Part shown: positions 45,696 through 54,230 of the stretch, one piece after another
Position numbering within the stretch: position 1 is the first letter of the stretch
Layout of the letters: every line of letters starts with the position of its first letter
Source: Curtobacterium sp. MCLR17_036
Lineage (GTDB): Bacteria; Actinomycetota; Actinomycetes; Actinomycetales; Microbacteriaceae
Direction of reading: 5' to 3'
Length of the DNA: 64,000 nt
Assembly: GCF_003234445.2 (NCBI RefSeq)
Contig: NZ_CP126269.1
Span: 248,001-312,000 of the forward strand
Program-made: the position numbers and the translations under genes
The notes under the pieces: generated by a model
The model's database searches: none
Told to the model about the DNA's origin: nothing
Seen by the model: only the letters and a program-made list of their open reading frames with translations

Positions 45696-46253
45696 CTACG
45701 CTGCGGCGGGCTCGGCCGCTGCCTCGGCGAGCGCGGTGAGCGCGCCCTGCACGAGTGCGGTGACCTCGTCGTCCTCGCGCGGGTGCGTCTCGGCGAAGCG
45801 GACGACCGACTGCGGGATGGCGACCTTGACGTCCTCGAGGACCTTCGCGCCGGCGATGCCGGCGGCCTTGCGGGCGTCGTCGTGCGCCCAGACGCCGCCG
45901 TACTGGCCGAAGGCCGAGCCGATGACGGCGAGCGGCTTGCCGGAGAGCGGCGAGGAGCCGAACGGACGGGAACCCCAGTCGAGCGCGTTCTTCAGGACCG
46001 CGGGCATCGTGCCGTTGTACTCGGGCGTGACGAGCAGGACCGCGTCGGCGGCGGCGACGGCGTCGCGGAAGGCGACGGCCGCGGCGGGCGGGGTGTCGCC
46101 GTCGATGTCCTCGTTGTAGAACGGCAGGTCGACGATGCCGTCGAAGGTCTGCAGCTCGATGCCGTCCGGCGCGTGGTGCGCGGCGGCCTCGGTGAGCTTG
46201 CGGTTGATGGAGTCGGCGCGGAGGCTGCCGACGAGGGCGAGGACGTTCGTCAT
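45696..46253 (-). CDS. NADPH-dependent FMN reductase
   Basis: 185 residues. Flavodoxin-like fold with G-S-L-R-A-D-S-I-N at the phosphate loop and the family signature P-E-Y-N-G-T-M-P-A-V-L-K-N-A-L-D-W. It reduces FMN, quinones or related compounds with NAD(P)H. AGAAGGA before ATG 46253 sets the start. It is alone in its transcription unit, ending at the strong palindromic terminator. Confidence 0.9.
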   Translation of the reverse strand: MTNVLALVGSLRADSINRKLTEAAAHHAPDGIELQTFDGIVDLPFYNEDIDGDTPPAAAVAFRDAVAAADAVLLVTPEYNGTMPAVLKNALDWGSRPFGSSPLSGKPLAVIGSAFGQYGGVWAHDDARKAAGIAGAKVLEDVKVAIPQSVVRFAETHPREDDEVTALVQGALTALAEAAAEPAAA

Positions 46254-46418
46254 GGTGATCCTTCTGGTTCTACGACGGAGAGGTGTCAGCGACAACCAAT
46301 GCGGTCGGGGGACCGACTATTCCCGACCGTCCCTCCACAGGCGCGTCGCCGGCCGCCGCCGTCCACAGGCTGGCCGTCCCGGGCCCGGTGACGGACGTCG
46401 GCTCGCGACGATCGGGGC

Positions 46419-48383
46419 ATGACAGAACCCACCGCACCGACTCCACGACCACGACGACTCCGGCGGCGACTCGCCGCGGCCGGCGCCGCACTCGTCACCC
46501 TCGGCGTCCTCGCCGCCCCGGTCGTCCTGCCCGCCGGGTCGCAGGCCGCCGCACTCGACTTCCCGTACGTCAACCAGTTCTCGAGCGCCGCCGGCGGTGC
46601 CCTGCACGGCGACGCCACGGTCTCCGGGGGCCGTCTCCGGCTCACCGACGACGTGCGGAACCAGGCGGGGGCGTGGTCGACCGACGACACGTTCCCGTCC
46701 GACACCGGGCTCGAGATCGAGTTCACCTACGCCATGTACACGGCGAAGGACGACCCGGGCGCCGACGGGCTCCTGCTCTTCCTGGCCGACGGGGCGGCAC
46801 CGCAGGGGGTCGGGTCGTTCGGCGCCGGGCTCGGGTACGCCTGCCGCAAGGAGGCGACGGAGGGCGGCGGCCGCGTCTGCGACCTGCCCGGGGTCCCCGG
46901 CGGCTTCGCCGGCATCGCGATCGACCACTACGGCAACTTCTCGTCACGGATCAACGCCTCCGGCCCGGGCGCGCAGCCCGACCAGGTCGTGGTCCGCGGC
47001 TCGGGCAACGGCACCGAGGGGTACCGCTACGTGGCCGGGGCTCCCGCTCCCGGCGGGACCGTGACCGCCGGGTCCACCCCGCGGAAGGTCCGGATCACCC
47101 TGCTGCCGGGCGACGACGGCGAGCTGTCGATGACCGTCCGGCTGCAGGTCGGCAGCGGGATGCGCACCGTGCTCGACGCCGTGCCCCTGCACGGCGACGA
47201 CCAGACGCCGCTGCCGAGCACCCTGCGCCTCGGCTTCGCCGGCGCGACCGGCAGCCACGTCGACAAGCACGAGGTCGACGCGCTGCGGGTCTGGAAGCCC
47301 GCCGACCTGTCGGTGGAGCACGACCTGCCCGCCACCGTCGTCGCCGGCGAGCCCGTCCGCTACACGGTCACCGCACGGAACCCCGGGCCGAACGCAGCGG
47401 ACCCGAGCCCGCTGCGGGTCGACGTGCCCGACGGCATCGAGGACGTCACCTGGACGTGCGCGGCGGCCGAGGGGTCGGGGTGCGCCACCGCGTCGGGTTC
47501 CGGTGACGTCGGCACCGACCTCGCCCTGCCGCGCGGCGGGTCCGCGGTCGTCACCGTCGCGGGGCGGATCGCCGACGGGACCGCCGGCACGCTCGAGAGC
47601 GTCGCGACGATCGCCCCGCCGCCCTCGTCGTCCGACACGAACGAGGCCGACAACACCTCGCGGGCGGAGACGGTCGCGCAGGCCGCGGCGCACGTCGAGA
47701 CGGACAAGTCGGTGTCGCCGGCGACCGTCGAGCCCGGCGACGAGGTCGAGTACCTCGTCACCGCACGCAACCGCGGCCCGTCGGTCGCGCAGGCCGTCGG
47801 CGCGGTCGACGAGCTGCCCGCCGCGATGCGCTTCACCGGGTCCGACGACGACTGCACCGCCGAGGGGCAGCGCGTCACGTGCCGGTCCGACGTCGCGCTC
47901 GCCGTGGGGGAGACGCTCGACTTCCGGATCCGTGCCGTGCTCGACCCCGACTACGTCGGCGACGGCTCGGACGTGGTGAACGTGGCCACGGCGACGTCGC
48001 CGACCGACCCGGACGGGGGCGACCCCTCCACCGAGGTGCCGATCGTCGTCGACCCGGGTGACGGCGGTCCGGGCCCGGGTCCCGGCCCCGACGACGGCGG
48101 TGCCGGCGACGACGGGCCGCACGGCGACGGTCCGGCCGGACCCGGGGACACGGACGCGGCCGGTCCCGGCGCTCCCCGCACCGACGACGGGGCCCGTGAC
48201 GCCGCACCGGCGGAGGACGACGCCCCGCGGACGCCCGCAGCGGCGCTCGCCTACACCGGTGCGGACGACGTGGCCCTGGTCGCGGCCGTCGCGGCCGTCC
48301 TCGCCGCCGCGGGGTCGGTCTGCTGGTGGCTGGCACGCCGCCGCTCCCGGGACGGCGAACCGTCGGACGACCACCGCCCCTGA
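46419..48383 (+). CDS. Wall-anchored surface protein: lectin-like domain, two DUF11 repeats, LAXTG sorting signal
   Basis: 654 residues. Signal peptide to about residue 44. An L-type-lectin-like beta-sandwich (45-290; I-E-F-T-Y-A-M-Y, D-G-L-L-L-F-L, I-A-I-D-H-Y-G). Two DUF11 repeats (about 293-420 and 425-545; each with Y-T/L-V-T-A-R-N-x-G-P). A Gly/Asp/Pro-rich stalk to 610, then L-A-Y-T-G, a membrane helix and R-R-R. L-A-x-T-G suits sortase class E. No sortase gene is in the window. GACGAT lies 6 nt before the ATG. Confidence 0.85.
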   Translation: MTEPTAPTPRPRRLRRRLAAAGAALVTLGVLAAPVVLPAGSQAAALDFPYVNQFSSAAGGALHGDATVSGGRLRLTDDVRNQAGAWSTDDTFPSDTGLEIEFTYAMYTAKDDPGADGLLLFLADGAAPQGVGSFGAGLGYACRKEATEGGGRVCDLPGVPGGFAGIAIDHYGNFSSRINASGPGAQPDQVVVRGSGNGTEGYRYVAGAPAPGGTVTAGSTPRKVRITLLPGDDGELSMTVRLQVGSGMRTVLDAVPLHGDDQTPLPSTLRLGFAGATGSHVDKHEVDALRVWKPADLSVEHDLPATVVAGEPVRYTVTARNPGPNAADPSPLRVDVPDGIEDVTWTCAAAEGSGCATASGSGDVGTDLALPRGGSAVVTVAGRIADGTAGTLESVATIAPPPSSSDTNEADNTSRAETVAQAAAHVETDKSVSPATVEPGDEVEYLVTARNRGPSVAQAVGAVDELPAAMRFTGSDDDCTAEGQRVTCRSDVALAVGETLDFRIRAVLDPDYVGDGSDVVNVATATSPTDPDGGDPSTEVPIVVDPGDGGPGPGPGPDDGGAGDDGPHGDGPAGPGDTDAAGPGAPRTDDGARDAAPAEDDAPRTPAAALAYTGADDVALVAAVAAVLAAAGSVCWWLARRRSRDGEPSDDHRP

Positions 48384-48389
48384 CGGCGG

Positions 48390-48449
48390 CCGGGCGACAC
48401 CGGCGTCGGGACGCCCTGACGGGCAGTCCCGGCGCGCGGTGTCGCCCGG
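48390..48449. terminator. Hairpin after the surface-protein gene
   Basis: CCGGGCGACACCG (48390-48402) pairs with CGGTGTCGCCCGG (48437-48449), enclosing a smaller GGCGTC/GACGCC hairpin. Confidence 0.6.
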
Positions 48450-48533
48450 CGCGCGGTGTCGCCCGGCGTTCGGGTGCTCGGTGCTCGGTGCTCGTGTTCG
48501 TGTTCGTGTTCGTGCTCGGTGCTCGGTGTTCGC
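48431..48533. repeat. 17-bp tandem duplication and GGTGCTC/GTGTTC microsatellite
   Basis: GGCGCGCGGTGTCGCCC is present twice head to tail (48431-48464). After it come about three GGTGCTC and three GTGTTC steps. No gene lies in 48384-48650 apart from the promoter of the next unit (TAGGAT at 48611). Confidence 0.75.
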
Positions 48534-48650
48534 GGGAGCGGAGCGGCGCGGTTGCGAGCATCCTCAGCGCCTGCGGGCCCTCGCCGGTCGGGTGCTCGCC
48601 GGACCGGCGGTAGGATCGAGATCACGATCCGCATGCCCGAAAGAGGTCCC

Positions 48651-49310
48651 GTGTCCGACACCGTGGACGACGCCACCACCGTGCACGACGCGAACCAGCG
48701 CGCACGCTACTGGCCGATCCCGATCCTCCGGGCCGTCCCCGCCGCGGTCATCGCCCTGGTCGTGACGTTCTCGTCGAACCACGCCGCCGGCTACGGCCTG
48801 GTGCTCTTCGGCACCTTCGCCCTGGTCGAGGGGCTCGTGCTCCTGTTCGCCGGCACCCGACGACTGCCGCTCGACGGGCGCGCGGCGCGGACCACCGTGC
48901 TGCAGGCCGTCATCACGCTGCTCGCAGCGATCGCCGGCTTCGCCCTGAACGGACTCGGACTGCCGGCGTTCATCACCGTCGTCGTCGCGTTCGCCGTGCT
49001 CACGGGGGCACTCGAGCTGACGCAGGGCCTGCGCGCTCGGCGCCGGTCGCCCTTCGCCCGCGACTGGACCACGATCGGCGGCCTCACCCTGCTGCTCGCC
49101 GTCGCGTTCCTGCTCACCCCGCCGGACTACTCGCAGCAGCTCGGCGGCGTCGAGGAGGTCAGCGGCACGCTCGACGCCTCGATCGTCCTCGTCGGCCTGT
49201 TCGGCGCCTACCTCGCCATCACCGCGGTCTTCCACGTGATCGCGGGTCTCTCGCACAAGTGGGGAACGGCCACACCGGCCGCCGCCCCGGACGGAGCACC
49301 ACTCGCATGA
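48651..49310 (+). CDS. Six-helix DUF308/HdeD-like membrane protein
   Basis: 219 residues. Six hydrophobic segments in three pairs, with G-F-A-L-N-G-L-G-L-P and V-L-T-G-A-L-E-L-T-Q-G-L typical of the HdeD/DUF308 group. GTG 48651 has AAAGAGG 5 nt upstream; an ATG at 48633 in the same frame is an alternative. It overlaps the next gene by 4 bp. No defined function in actinobacteria. Confidence 0.75.
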   Translation: MSDTVDDATTVHDANQRARYWPIPILRAVPAAVIALVVTFSSNHAAGYGLVLFGTFALVEGLVLLFAGTRRLPLDGRAARTTVLQAVITLLAAIAGFALNGLGLPAFITVVVAFAVLTGALELTQGLRARRRSPFARDWTTIGGLTLLLAVAFLLTPPDYSQQLGGVEEVSGTLDASIVLVGLFGAYLAITAVFHVIAGLSHKWGTATPAAAPDGAPLA

Positions 49311-49570
49311 CCACCCCCAGCCGACGCGACCGTCTCCGCCCGGTGGAGCTCCTCGGGATCTCCGCCATCGTCGCGGTGTTCACCGGGCTCGTCGTGCTGT
49401 TCTCGACGCGGGAACTGCAGCTCGCGGTGATCTTCCTCGGCATCGCGTTCATCGTGGTGGTCGTCGTCCTCGCCATGCTGCAGCTCGCCTCGTCGAGCGA
49501 CCAGGACGACAACGACATGCTCGGTGGGCACAAGACGCCCGGCTCCGGGGACGGCGACGACTTCCACTGA
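49307..49570 (+). CDS. Small two-helix membrane protein
   Basis: 87 residues with hydrophobic segments at about 14-34 and 38-60 and an acidic tail. It is coupled to the upstream DUF308 gene (ATGA). I do not recognise the family; it is probably a partner of the upstream membrane protein. Confidence 0.75.
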   Translation: MTTPSRRDRLRPVELLGISAIVAVFTGLVVLFSTRELQLAVIFLGIAFIVVVVVLAMLQLASSSDQDDNDMLGGHKTPGSGDGDDFH

Positions 49571-49671
49571 CGGCTGAGCCGTCCACGCCGACACGCCCGA
49601 GGTGACGAATCCGGCACGGTCCTGTCAGGTCCGCGGGTCCTCGCGACACCTCTGGGTGAAGGAGGTGGGAT

Positions 49672-50211
49672 GTGGACGTGACCACCGGGACGGACGCCGA
49701 TCTCGTCCGCGCGATGGCGCAGGGCGACACCGGCGCACTGGCGCGGGCGTTCGACCGGTACGCCGCCACGCTCACCCGGTACGCCTGGGCGCTCGTCGAC
49801 GACCGGTCGGACGTCGAGGAGATCGTGCAGGACTCGTTCCTGACGCTCTGGCAGCGCGCGGACACCCTCGACCTGCCGGCGGAGACCGTGCTCCCGTGGA
49901 TGCTCGTGGTCTGCCGCAACCACGCCTTCAACACCGGGCGCAAGCAGGCCCGTCGTCGCGGTGACGAACTGCCCGAGCACCTCGCGGCGCCCGCCGACCA
50001 CGACGAGGCCCGCGAGACCCTCCGCTGGGTCCGCGCCGAGATCGCCGCGCTCCCCGACCTCGACCGCCGCATCTGCGAGCTCTGCCTGCTCGAGGGTCAC
50101 TCCTACGCCGAGGCCGCCGAGGCGCTCGGCCTGACCGTCGGCGCCGTCACCCAGCGGGTCTCCCGCAACCGACGCCGACTCAAGAAGGTGGTGATGCACG
50201 ATGAACACTGA
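49672..50211 (+). CDS. ECF RNA polymerase sigma factor
   Basis: 179 residues. Region 2 (about 22-85; D-D-R-S-D-V-E-E-I-V-Q-D-S-F-L-T-L-W) and region 4 (about 125-175; G-H-S-Y-A-E-A-A-E-A-L-G-L-T-V-G-A-V-T-Q-R-V-S-R) are intact. The GTG has AAGGAGG 6 nt upstream. The next gene overlaps by 11 bp and encodes a single-pass membrane protein, the usual place for an anti-sigma factor. Confidence 0.9.
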   Translation: MDVTTGTDADLVRAMAQGDTGALARAFDRYAATLTRYAWALVDDRSDVEEIVQDSFLTLWQRADTLDLPAETVLPWMLVVCRNHAFNTGRKQARRRGDELPEHLAAPADHDEARETLRWVRAEIAALPDLDRRICELCLLEGHSYAEAAEALGLTVGAVTQRVSRNRRRLKKVVMHDEH

Positions 50212-50977
50212 GCCTCCCCAGGGGGACGACCTGCACCGCATGCTCGTCTCGATGAAGCAGAACGTCCTCGAACGTGCCACCCCGCGTCCGCAGCGCCGCC
50301 GCTTCCGCCCGGGCATCGCGCTCGGCATCGTCGGACTGCTGGCGATCGGGACGGCAACGGGTGCCGTGGCGCTGTCCCTGTCGCAGCAGGAGACGCCCGT
50401 CGTCGCGCCGACGCAGACGCAGCAGCCGGAGCCCGCCCCGACCGCGACGACCCCGTCCTCGGCACCGATCACCGAGCGGCCGACCCCGCGGCCGACCCCG
50501 ACCGAGACCCCTGCTGCCCGCACGGACGTCCGCATCCCCGGCGACTGCTACCTCCTCGTACCCGACGAGGACTACGACCGGTTCTTCGGTGCCGCCTCGC
50601 ACACCTCCCAGGTCCTCTCACCAGGGCTCTCCCGGGACCCCGACGGCAACGACCGCATCCGAGGACTACGAGGTGAACACGAATCACTGTCGTGCACGTG
50701 GCAGAACGAGGGCGTCGAAGCGAACCTCGTGATCGCTGTCGGACACACCGAAGACATCGGGGCCGGCACACCGGAAGACACCGTCGCGAACCTCGGCGGC
50801 ACCTGTCAGGACCGCCTCGGCGGCCGCGCGTGCCAAACTCGCGTGCCGACCGAGCGCGGCGGTACCGTCACCGCGACGACCTTCCTCCGCGACGGCATCA
50901 CCATCACGATCTACCAGACCGACTTCCCGACGGACGGGCTCCTGCCCGCGATCGTCGGGGAGATCTGGGGGGACTGA
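50201..50977 (+). CDS. Membrane partner of the ECF sigma factor (possible anti-sigma)
   Basis: 258 residues. Cytosolic N-terminus of about 40 residues, one membrane helix (41-62), a Thr/Pro/Gln linker, then an extracytoplasmic domain (about 108-258) with four Cys (D-C-Y, L-S-C-T-W, G-G-T-C-Q, R-A-C-Q) that may form two disulphides. The topology fits an anti-sigma or sensor. The short N-terminus has no zinc-binding H-x-x-x-C-x-x-C motif, so a classical ZAS domain is absent. Confidence 0.7.
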   Translation: MNTEPPQGDDLHRMLVSMKQNVLERATPRPQRRRFRPGIALGIVGLLAIGTATGAVALSLSQQETPVVAPTQTQQPEPAPTATTPSSAPITERPTPRPTPTETPAARTDVRIPGDCYLLVPDEDYDRFFGAASHTSQVLSPGLSRDPDGNDRIRGLRGEHESLSCTWQNEGVEANLVIAVGHTEDIGAGTPEDTVANLGGTCQDRLGGRACQTRVPTERGGTVTATTFLRDGITITIYQTDFPTDGLLPAIVGEIWGD

Positions 50978-51023
50978 CGGCAGGGAGGCGCGGGGCGGCG
51001 ACGACCCGTGCCTCCCGTCCGTC
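50976..51023. terminator. Imperfect GGGAGGC-family terminator
   Basis: GACGG-x-x-GGGAGGC-x-CGGG pairs with CCCG-x-GCCTCCC-x-x-CCGTC. It lies between the sigma operon and the convergent LysR gene. Confidence 0.65.
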
Positions 51024-51069
51024 GGTGGGGGACCCCGGACGTGCGCCGCCCGGACGACGGGCGCCGTCG

Positions 51070-51948
51070 TCAGCCGACGCGCGCCGCGACGACGTCGCGC
51101 GCGAGCGTGCGCACGGCGCGGTTGGGCTCGGGGCTCGACCGCACGGCGAGGCCGATGCGGAGGGGGTCGACGTCGTCCTCCAGGTCGAGCACCGCGCCGT
51201 CGTACCGCGCTCCCGAGTCCGGCACGACCCCGACCCCGAGGCCGGCCGAGGCGAACCGGACCACGGCGGGCATGTCGTTCATCTCGGCGACGATGCGGCG
51301 ACGGATCCCCAGCCGCTCGAGCGCACCGTCGAGGATGATCCGGTTGCCGAACCCGTGCGCCGTGTCGACGAAGGGCTCGTCGGCCAGTTCGGCGAGCGAC
51401 ACCGACGACCGGCCGGCGAGCGGGTGGTCCGGGGCGGTGAACACCCGGAAGGGCATCTCGCGCAACGGCTCCACGACGATCCCGGCGGGGACGACCGGCA
51501 GGCCCGAGTAAGCGAGGTCGAGCCGTCCGGCGACCAGGTCCTGCACGAGACCGGTCGTCCCCGACGGCGAGGTCATCAACTCGACGGCGACGAGCGGGTG
51601 CCGTCGCCGGAACCGCTGCAGGACGCCCGTCAGGTCGACGATGTCCATGCTCGTGAAGATGCCGAGGCGCACCCGGCCGCGCAGGTCGGCGTCGTCGACG
51701 GTCGCCAGGTCGCGCATCCGGTCGAGCGACTCGAGCACCGCGCGGGCATGGGGGAGCAGGTCCTCGCCGGCGGGGGTCAGGACGAGCCGTCGACCGGTGC
51801 GGTCGAAGAGTCGCACCCCGAGGGTGCGTTCGAGCGAGGCGATGCCCGCGGACACGGTCGACTGCGCCGTCCAGAGCCGTTCGGCGGCGCGGGTGACGCC
51901 GCCCTCGGACGCGACGGCGACGAACTGTTCGAGCAGACGGGTCTCCAT
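51070..51948 (-). CDS. LysR-family regulator of the divergent MFS gene
   Basis: 292 residues. LysR helix-turn-helix (about 5-60; G-G-V-T-R-A-A-E-R-L-W-T-A-Q-S-T-V-S-A-G-I-A-S-L-E-R) and a two-lobe effector domain. ATG 51948 is the homologous start; upstream in-frame codons cross the operator. It is divergent from an MFS transporter, the usual LysR target layout. Confidence 0.88.
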   Translation of the reverse strand: METRLLEQFVAVASEGGVTRAAERLWTAQSTVSAGIASLERTLGVRLFDRTGRRLVLTPAGEDLLPHARAVLESLDRMRDLATVDDADLRGRVRLGIFTSMDIVDLTGVLQRFRRRHPLVAVELMTSPSGTTGLVQDLVAGRLDLAYSGLPVVPAGIVVEPLREMPFRVFTAPDHPLAGRSSVSLAELADEPFVDTAHGFGNRIILDGALERLGIRRRIVAEMNDMPAVVRFASAGLGVGVVPDSGARYDGAVLDLEDDVDPLRIGLAVRSSPEPNRAVRTLARDVVAARVG

Positions 51949-51957
51949 CAACCGATC

Positions 51958-51972
51958 ATCGACCTGATCGAT
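51958..51972. promoter_or_regulatory. LysR-type T-N11-A site
   Basis: ATCGA-N5-TCGAT contains T (51959)-N11-A (51971). It lies 10 bp from the LysR start and about 60 bp from the MFS start. Confidence 0.5.
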
Positions 51973-52030
51973 GCTGCACATCAAGACGATCCGTTGGACT
52001 CGATGGCCCTCGAGCGGGAGCATCGATGCC

Positions 52031-53290
52031 ATGACCACCGTCACCGAGCCGACGTCCGCCGCTGCGGACGACCGAGTCCCCGCACCGCGCGGCCGTCCGT
52101 CGCACACCCGGCGGCGGCACGGCTTCGGGTTCTGGGCGGTCGCGTTCGCCTTCCTGGCCGTGATGGCGTTCGCGACGGTGCCGGCACCGCTGTACGTCGT
52201 CTACCAGGCGCGTGACGGGTTCCCGACCTTCACCACCACCGTGGTCTTCGCGGCGTACGGCGTCGGCGTCGTCGTGTCCCTGTTCCTGGCGGGCCACCTG
52301 AGCGACGTGCACGGCCGGCGGCCCCTCGTGCTCGTGTCGATCGCCCTCGAGCTCGTCGCCGCCGTGCTGTTCCTGCTCTGGAACGACGTCGCGGGGCTCG
52401 TCGTCGCGCGACTCGTCACCGGCCTGGGCGTGGGGCTCCTCACGGCGACGGCCACCGCGCACCTCGGGGAGCTGCGGGTGCGGGCGACCGGTTCCGACGC
52501 CGCGGCGAAGGGGGCGAGCGTCGCGGCCGGAGCGGTGAACCTCGGTGGCCTGTCGCTCGGCGCACTCGTCGGCGGCGCGCTGGCCGAGTTCGTCGCCCGT
52601 CCGCTCGTGGTGCCGTACGTGGTGTTCGTCGTCGCGCTCGCCGTGGCCTTCGTGCTCGTGCTCGCGGCCCCCGAGACGGTGGACCGTCCGAGCACCCCGG
52701 TGCCGTACCGACCCCAGCGCATGCAGGCGCCGGACGGCGAGGCGGCCGCGTTCTGGGCCGCCGGCACCGCGGCCTTCGCGGCACTCGCCGTGCAGGGGCT
52801 CTTCACCTCCGTCGCCCCGACGTTCCTCGGCACCACCTTCCACGTCACCGACCGACTGGCCGCGGGGGCGACGACCTTCGGCGTGTTCGCCGCGAGTGCC
52901 CTCTCGCAGATCGTCTTCGCCCGGCTGTCGCAGCGCGCGCAGATCCGGCTCGGCCTGGTGCTGCTCGTCGGTGGCCTCGCGGTCCTGGCGGTCGCGGCCG
53001 TCCTGCTGCAGGTCGCGGGCTTCATCGGCGGCGGGGTCGTCGCCGGCGCCGGTGTCGGGCTGCTCTTCCGCGCCGCGATCGGCAGCGCCGGGGCGCTCGT
53101 CGGCCCGGAGCGACGCGGCGGGGTGCTCGCGGCGACCTTCCTCATCGCCTACGCGGGCCTCACCGTGCCGGTCGTGGCCGTCGGCGCCGCGCTCCTCGTC
53201 GTCCCGACGCTGCCGGTCTTGATCGGGTACGTCGTGTTCGTCGCCGTGCTGGCCGTCGTCGCCGGGGTCCGGTTGGCCGCGCGCGCCTGA
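52031..53290 (+). CDS. MFS transporter
   Basis: 419 residues, 12 hydrophobic segments. Loop motif G-H-L-S-D-V-H-G-R-R-P, and V-T-G-L-G-V-G-L-L-T-A-T in helix 4-5. It resembles drug/metabolite exporters. ATG 52031 is used; the in-frame ATG at 51971 is inside the regulatory dyad. Probably activated by the divergent LysR protein. Confidence 0.88.
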   Translation: MTTVTEPTSAAADDRVPAPRGRPSHTRRRHGFGFWAVAFAFLAVMAFATVPAPLYVVYQARDGFPTFTTTVVFAAYGVGVVVSLFLAGHLSDVHGRRPLVLVSIALELVAAVLFLLWNDVAGLVVARLVTGLGVGLLTATATAHLGELRVRATGSDAAAKGASVAAGAVNLGGLSLGALVGGALAEFVARPLVVPYVVFVVALAVAFVLVLAAPETVDRPSTPVPYRPQRMQAPDGEAAAFWAAGTAAFAALAVQGLFTSVAPTFLGTTFHVTDRLAAGATTFGVFAASALSQIVFARLSQRAQIRLGLVLLVGGLAVLAVAAVLLQVAGFIGGGVVAGAGVGLLFRAAIGSAGALVGPERRGGVLAATFLIAYAGLTVPVVAVGAALLVVPTLPVLIGYVVFVAVLAVVAGVRLAARA

Positions 53291-53308
53291 CCGGGGCTCC
53301 GGCGGCGT

Positions 53309-53336
53309 GGCGGCACGACCCCGCGGTCGTGCCGCC
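53309..53336. terminator. Terminator after the MFS gene
   Basis: Perfect 12-bp stem GGCGGCACGACC / GGTCGTGCCGCC with a CCGC loop. Confidence 0.85.
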
Positions 53337-53353
53337 TCCGGCATACTGGGCGC

Positions 53354-53953
53354 GTGTCCCAGCAGCGCAACCGGTCCGTCGTCACCGGACTCGCCGCGGT
53401 GATCGCGGTCGGTCTCGTCGCCGGGGGCGTGTACCTGACCGCCGAGCGCGGCACCGACGACCCCACCATCGGCGGCGCGACCACCACCCGTGGCGCCGCT
53501 CCCGCACCGTCCGGCGACGGCACCGTCACGATCACGCGCACCGGGCCGGACCTGCCCGGCGGCGACGTGCTCGACCGGTGCGGGTCCTCGAGCCGGTCCG
53601 CCGTGGCGGAGTACGACACCGCCGCGCTCGGACGGATCACCATGCAGTGCGGCACCTCGGCGCAGGGCTACGAGCACATCCGCGTCCGGCACACCGCCGA
53701 CTGGCAGGAGGTCGTCGCCGGCCACGGCTCGCGGGACTGGGACGACGCCATGCTCACCGCCGTGCAGACCGCCCTCGAGGACCCGCGAACCGGGTTCCCG
53801 CTCGACGCCGGCGACGGCAAGGTCTGCTACGCCGCTCCCGTACGGTTCGACGACGGCTCGCGCCCCGACGCCGACCCCTTCGTGAAGGTCATCGTCTCGG
53901 CGACGACCGACCGCGTCATCACGGCGTACCCGACGCGTACCGACGACTGCTGA
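53354..53953 (+). CDS. Exported or membrane-anchored protein, function unknown
   Basis: 199 residues. A basic N-terminus and one hydrophobic segment (about 9-28) give a signal anchor. The outer domain has four Cys (D-R-C-G, Q-C-G, V-C-Y, D-D-C at the very end). CATACT ends 6 nt before the GTG, so the mRNA is probably leaderless. No recognised family. Confidence 0.7.
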   Translation: MSQQRNRSVVTGLAAVIAVGLVAGGVYLTAERGTDDPTIGGATTTRGAAPAPSGDGTVTITRTGPDLPGGDVLDRCGSSSRSAVAEYDTAALGRITMQCGTSAQGYEHIRVRHTADWQEVVAGHGSRDWDDAMLTAVQTALEDPRTGFPLDAGDGKVCYAAPVRFDDGSRPDADPFVKVIVSATTDRVITAYPTRTDDC

Positions 53954-54021
53954 CTCGGGGGCGGGGCACCGCGGGCCGGGGGCCCGGGTGCCCGTTGCCG
54001 GGGGTCGAGTGCCGGGCGAGC

Positions 54022-54224
54022 TGCGACAAAGTCGCTGTCGTGCGACATCGACGATGTCGCAGCCGGCCCGGTTCGCGGACACCGACGGGTCCTGATCGCG
54101 GAGTGCGACAAAGTCGCTGTCGTGCGACGTCGACGATGTCGCAGCCGGCCGGTTCGTGGGCGCCGATGGGTCCTGATCGCGGAGTGCGACAAAGTCACTG
54201 TCGTGCGACGTCGACGATGTCGCA
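54022..54224. repeat. 82-bp tandem repeat with palindromic 40-bp units
   Basis: Three 40-bp units (54022-54061, 54104-54143, 54185-54224) begin TGCGACAAAGTC and end GATGTCGCA, so the ends are inverted. The two intervals (42 and 41 bp) are nearly identical to each other, so the real period is 81-82 bp. It lies between convergent genes; 53954-54230 holds no gene. Confidence 0.8.
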
Positions 54225-54230
54225 GCCGCG

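Noticed and set aside
54022..54224. Possible CRISPR array (three 40-bp repeats with about 41-bp spacers)
   Set aside because: The two spacers are nearly identical to each other, there are only three units, and no cas gene is present; it is a tandem repeat.
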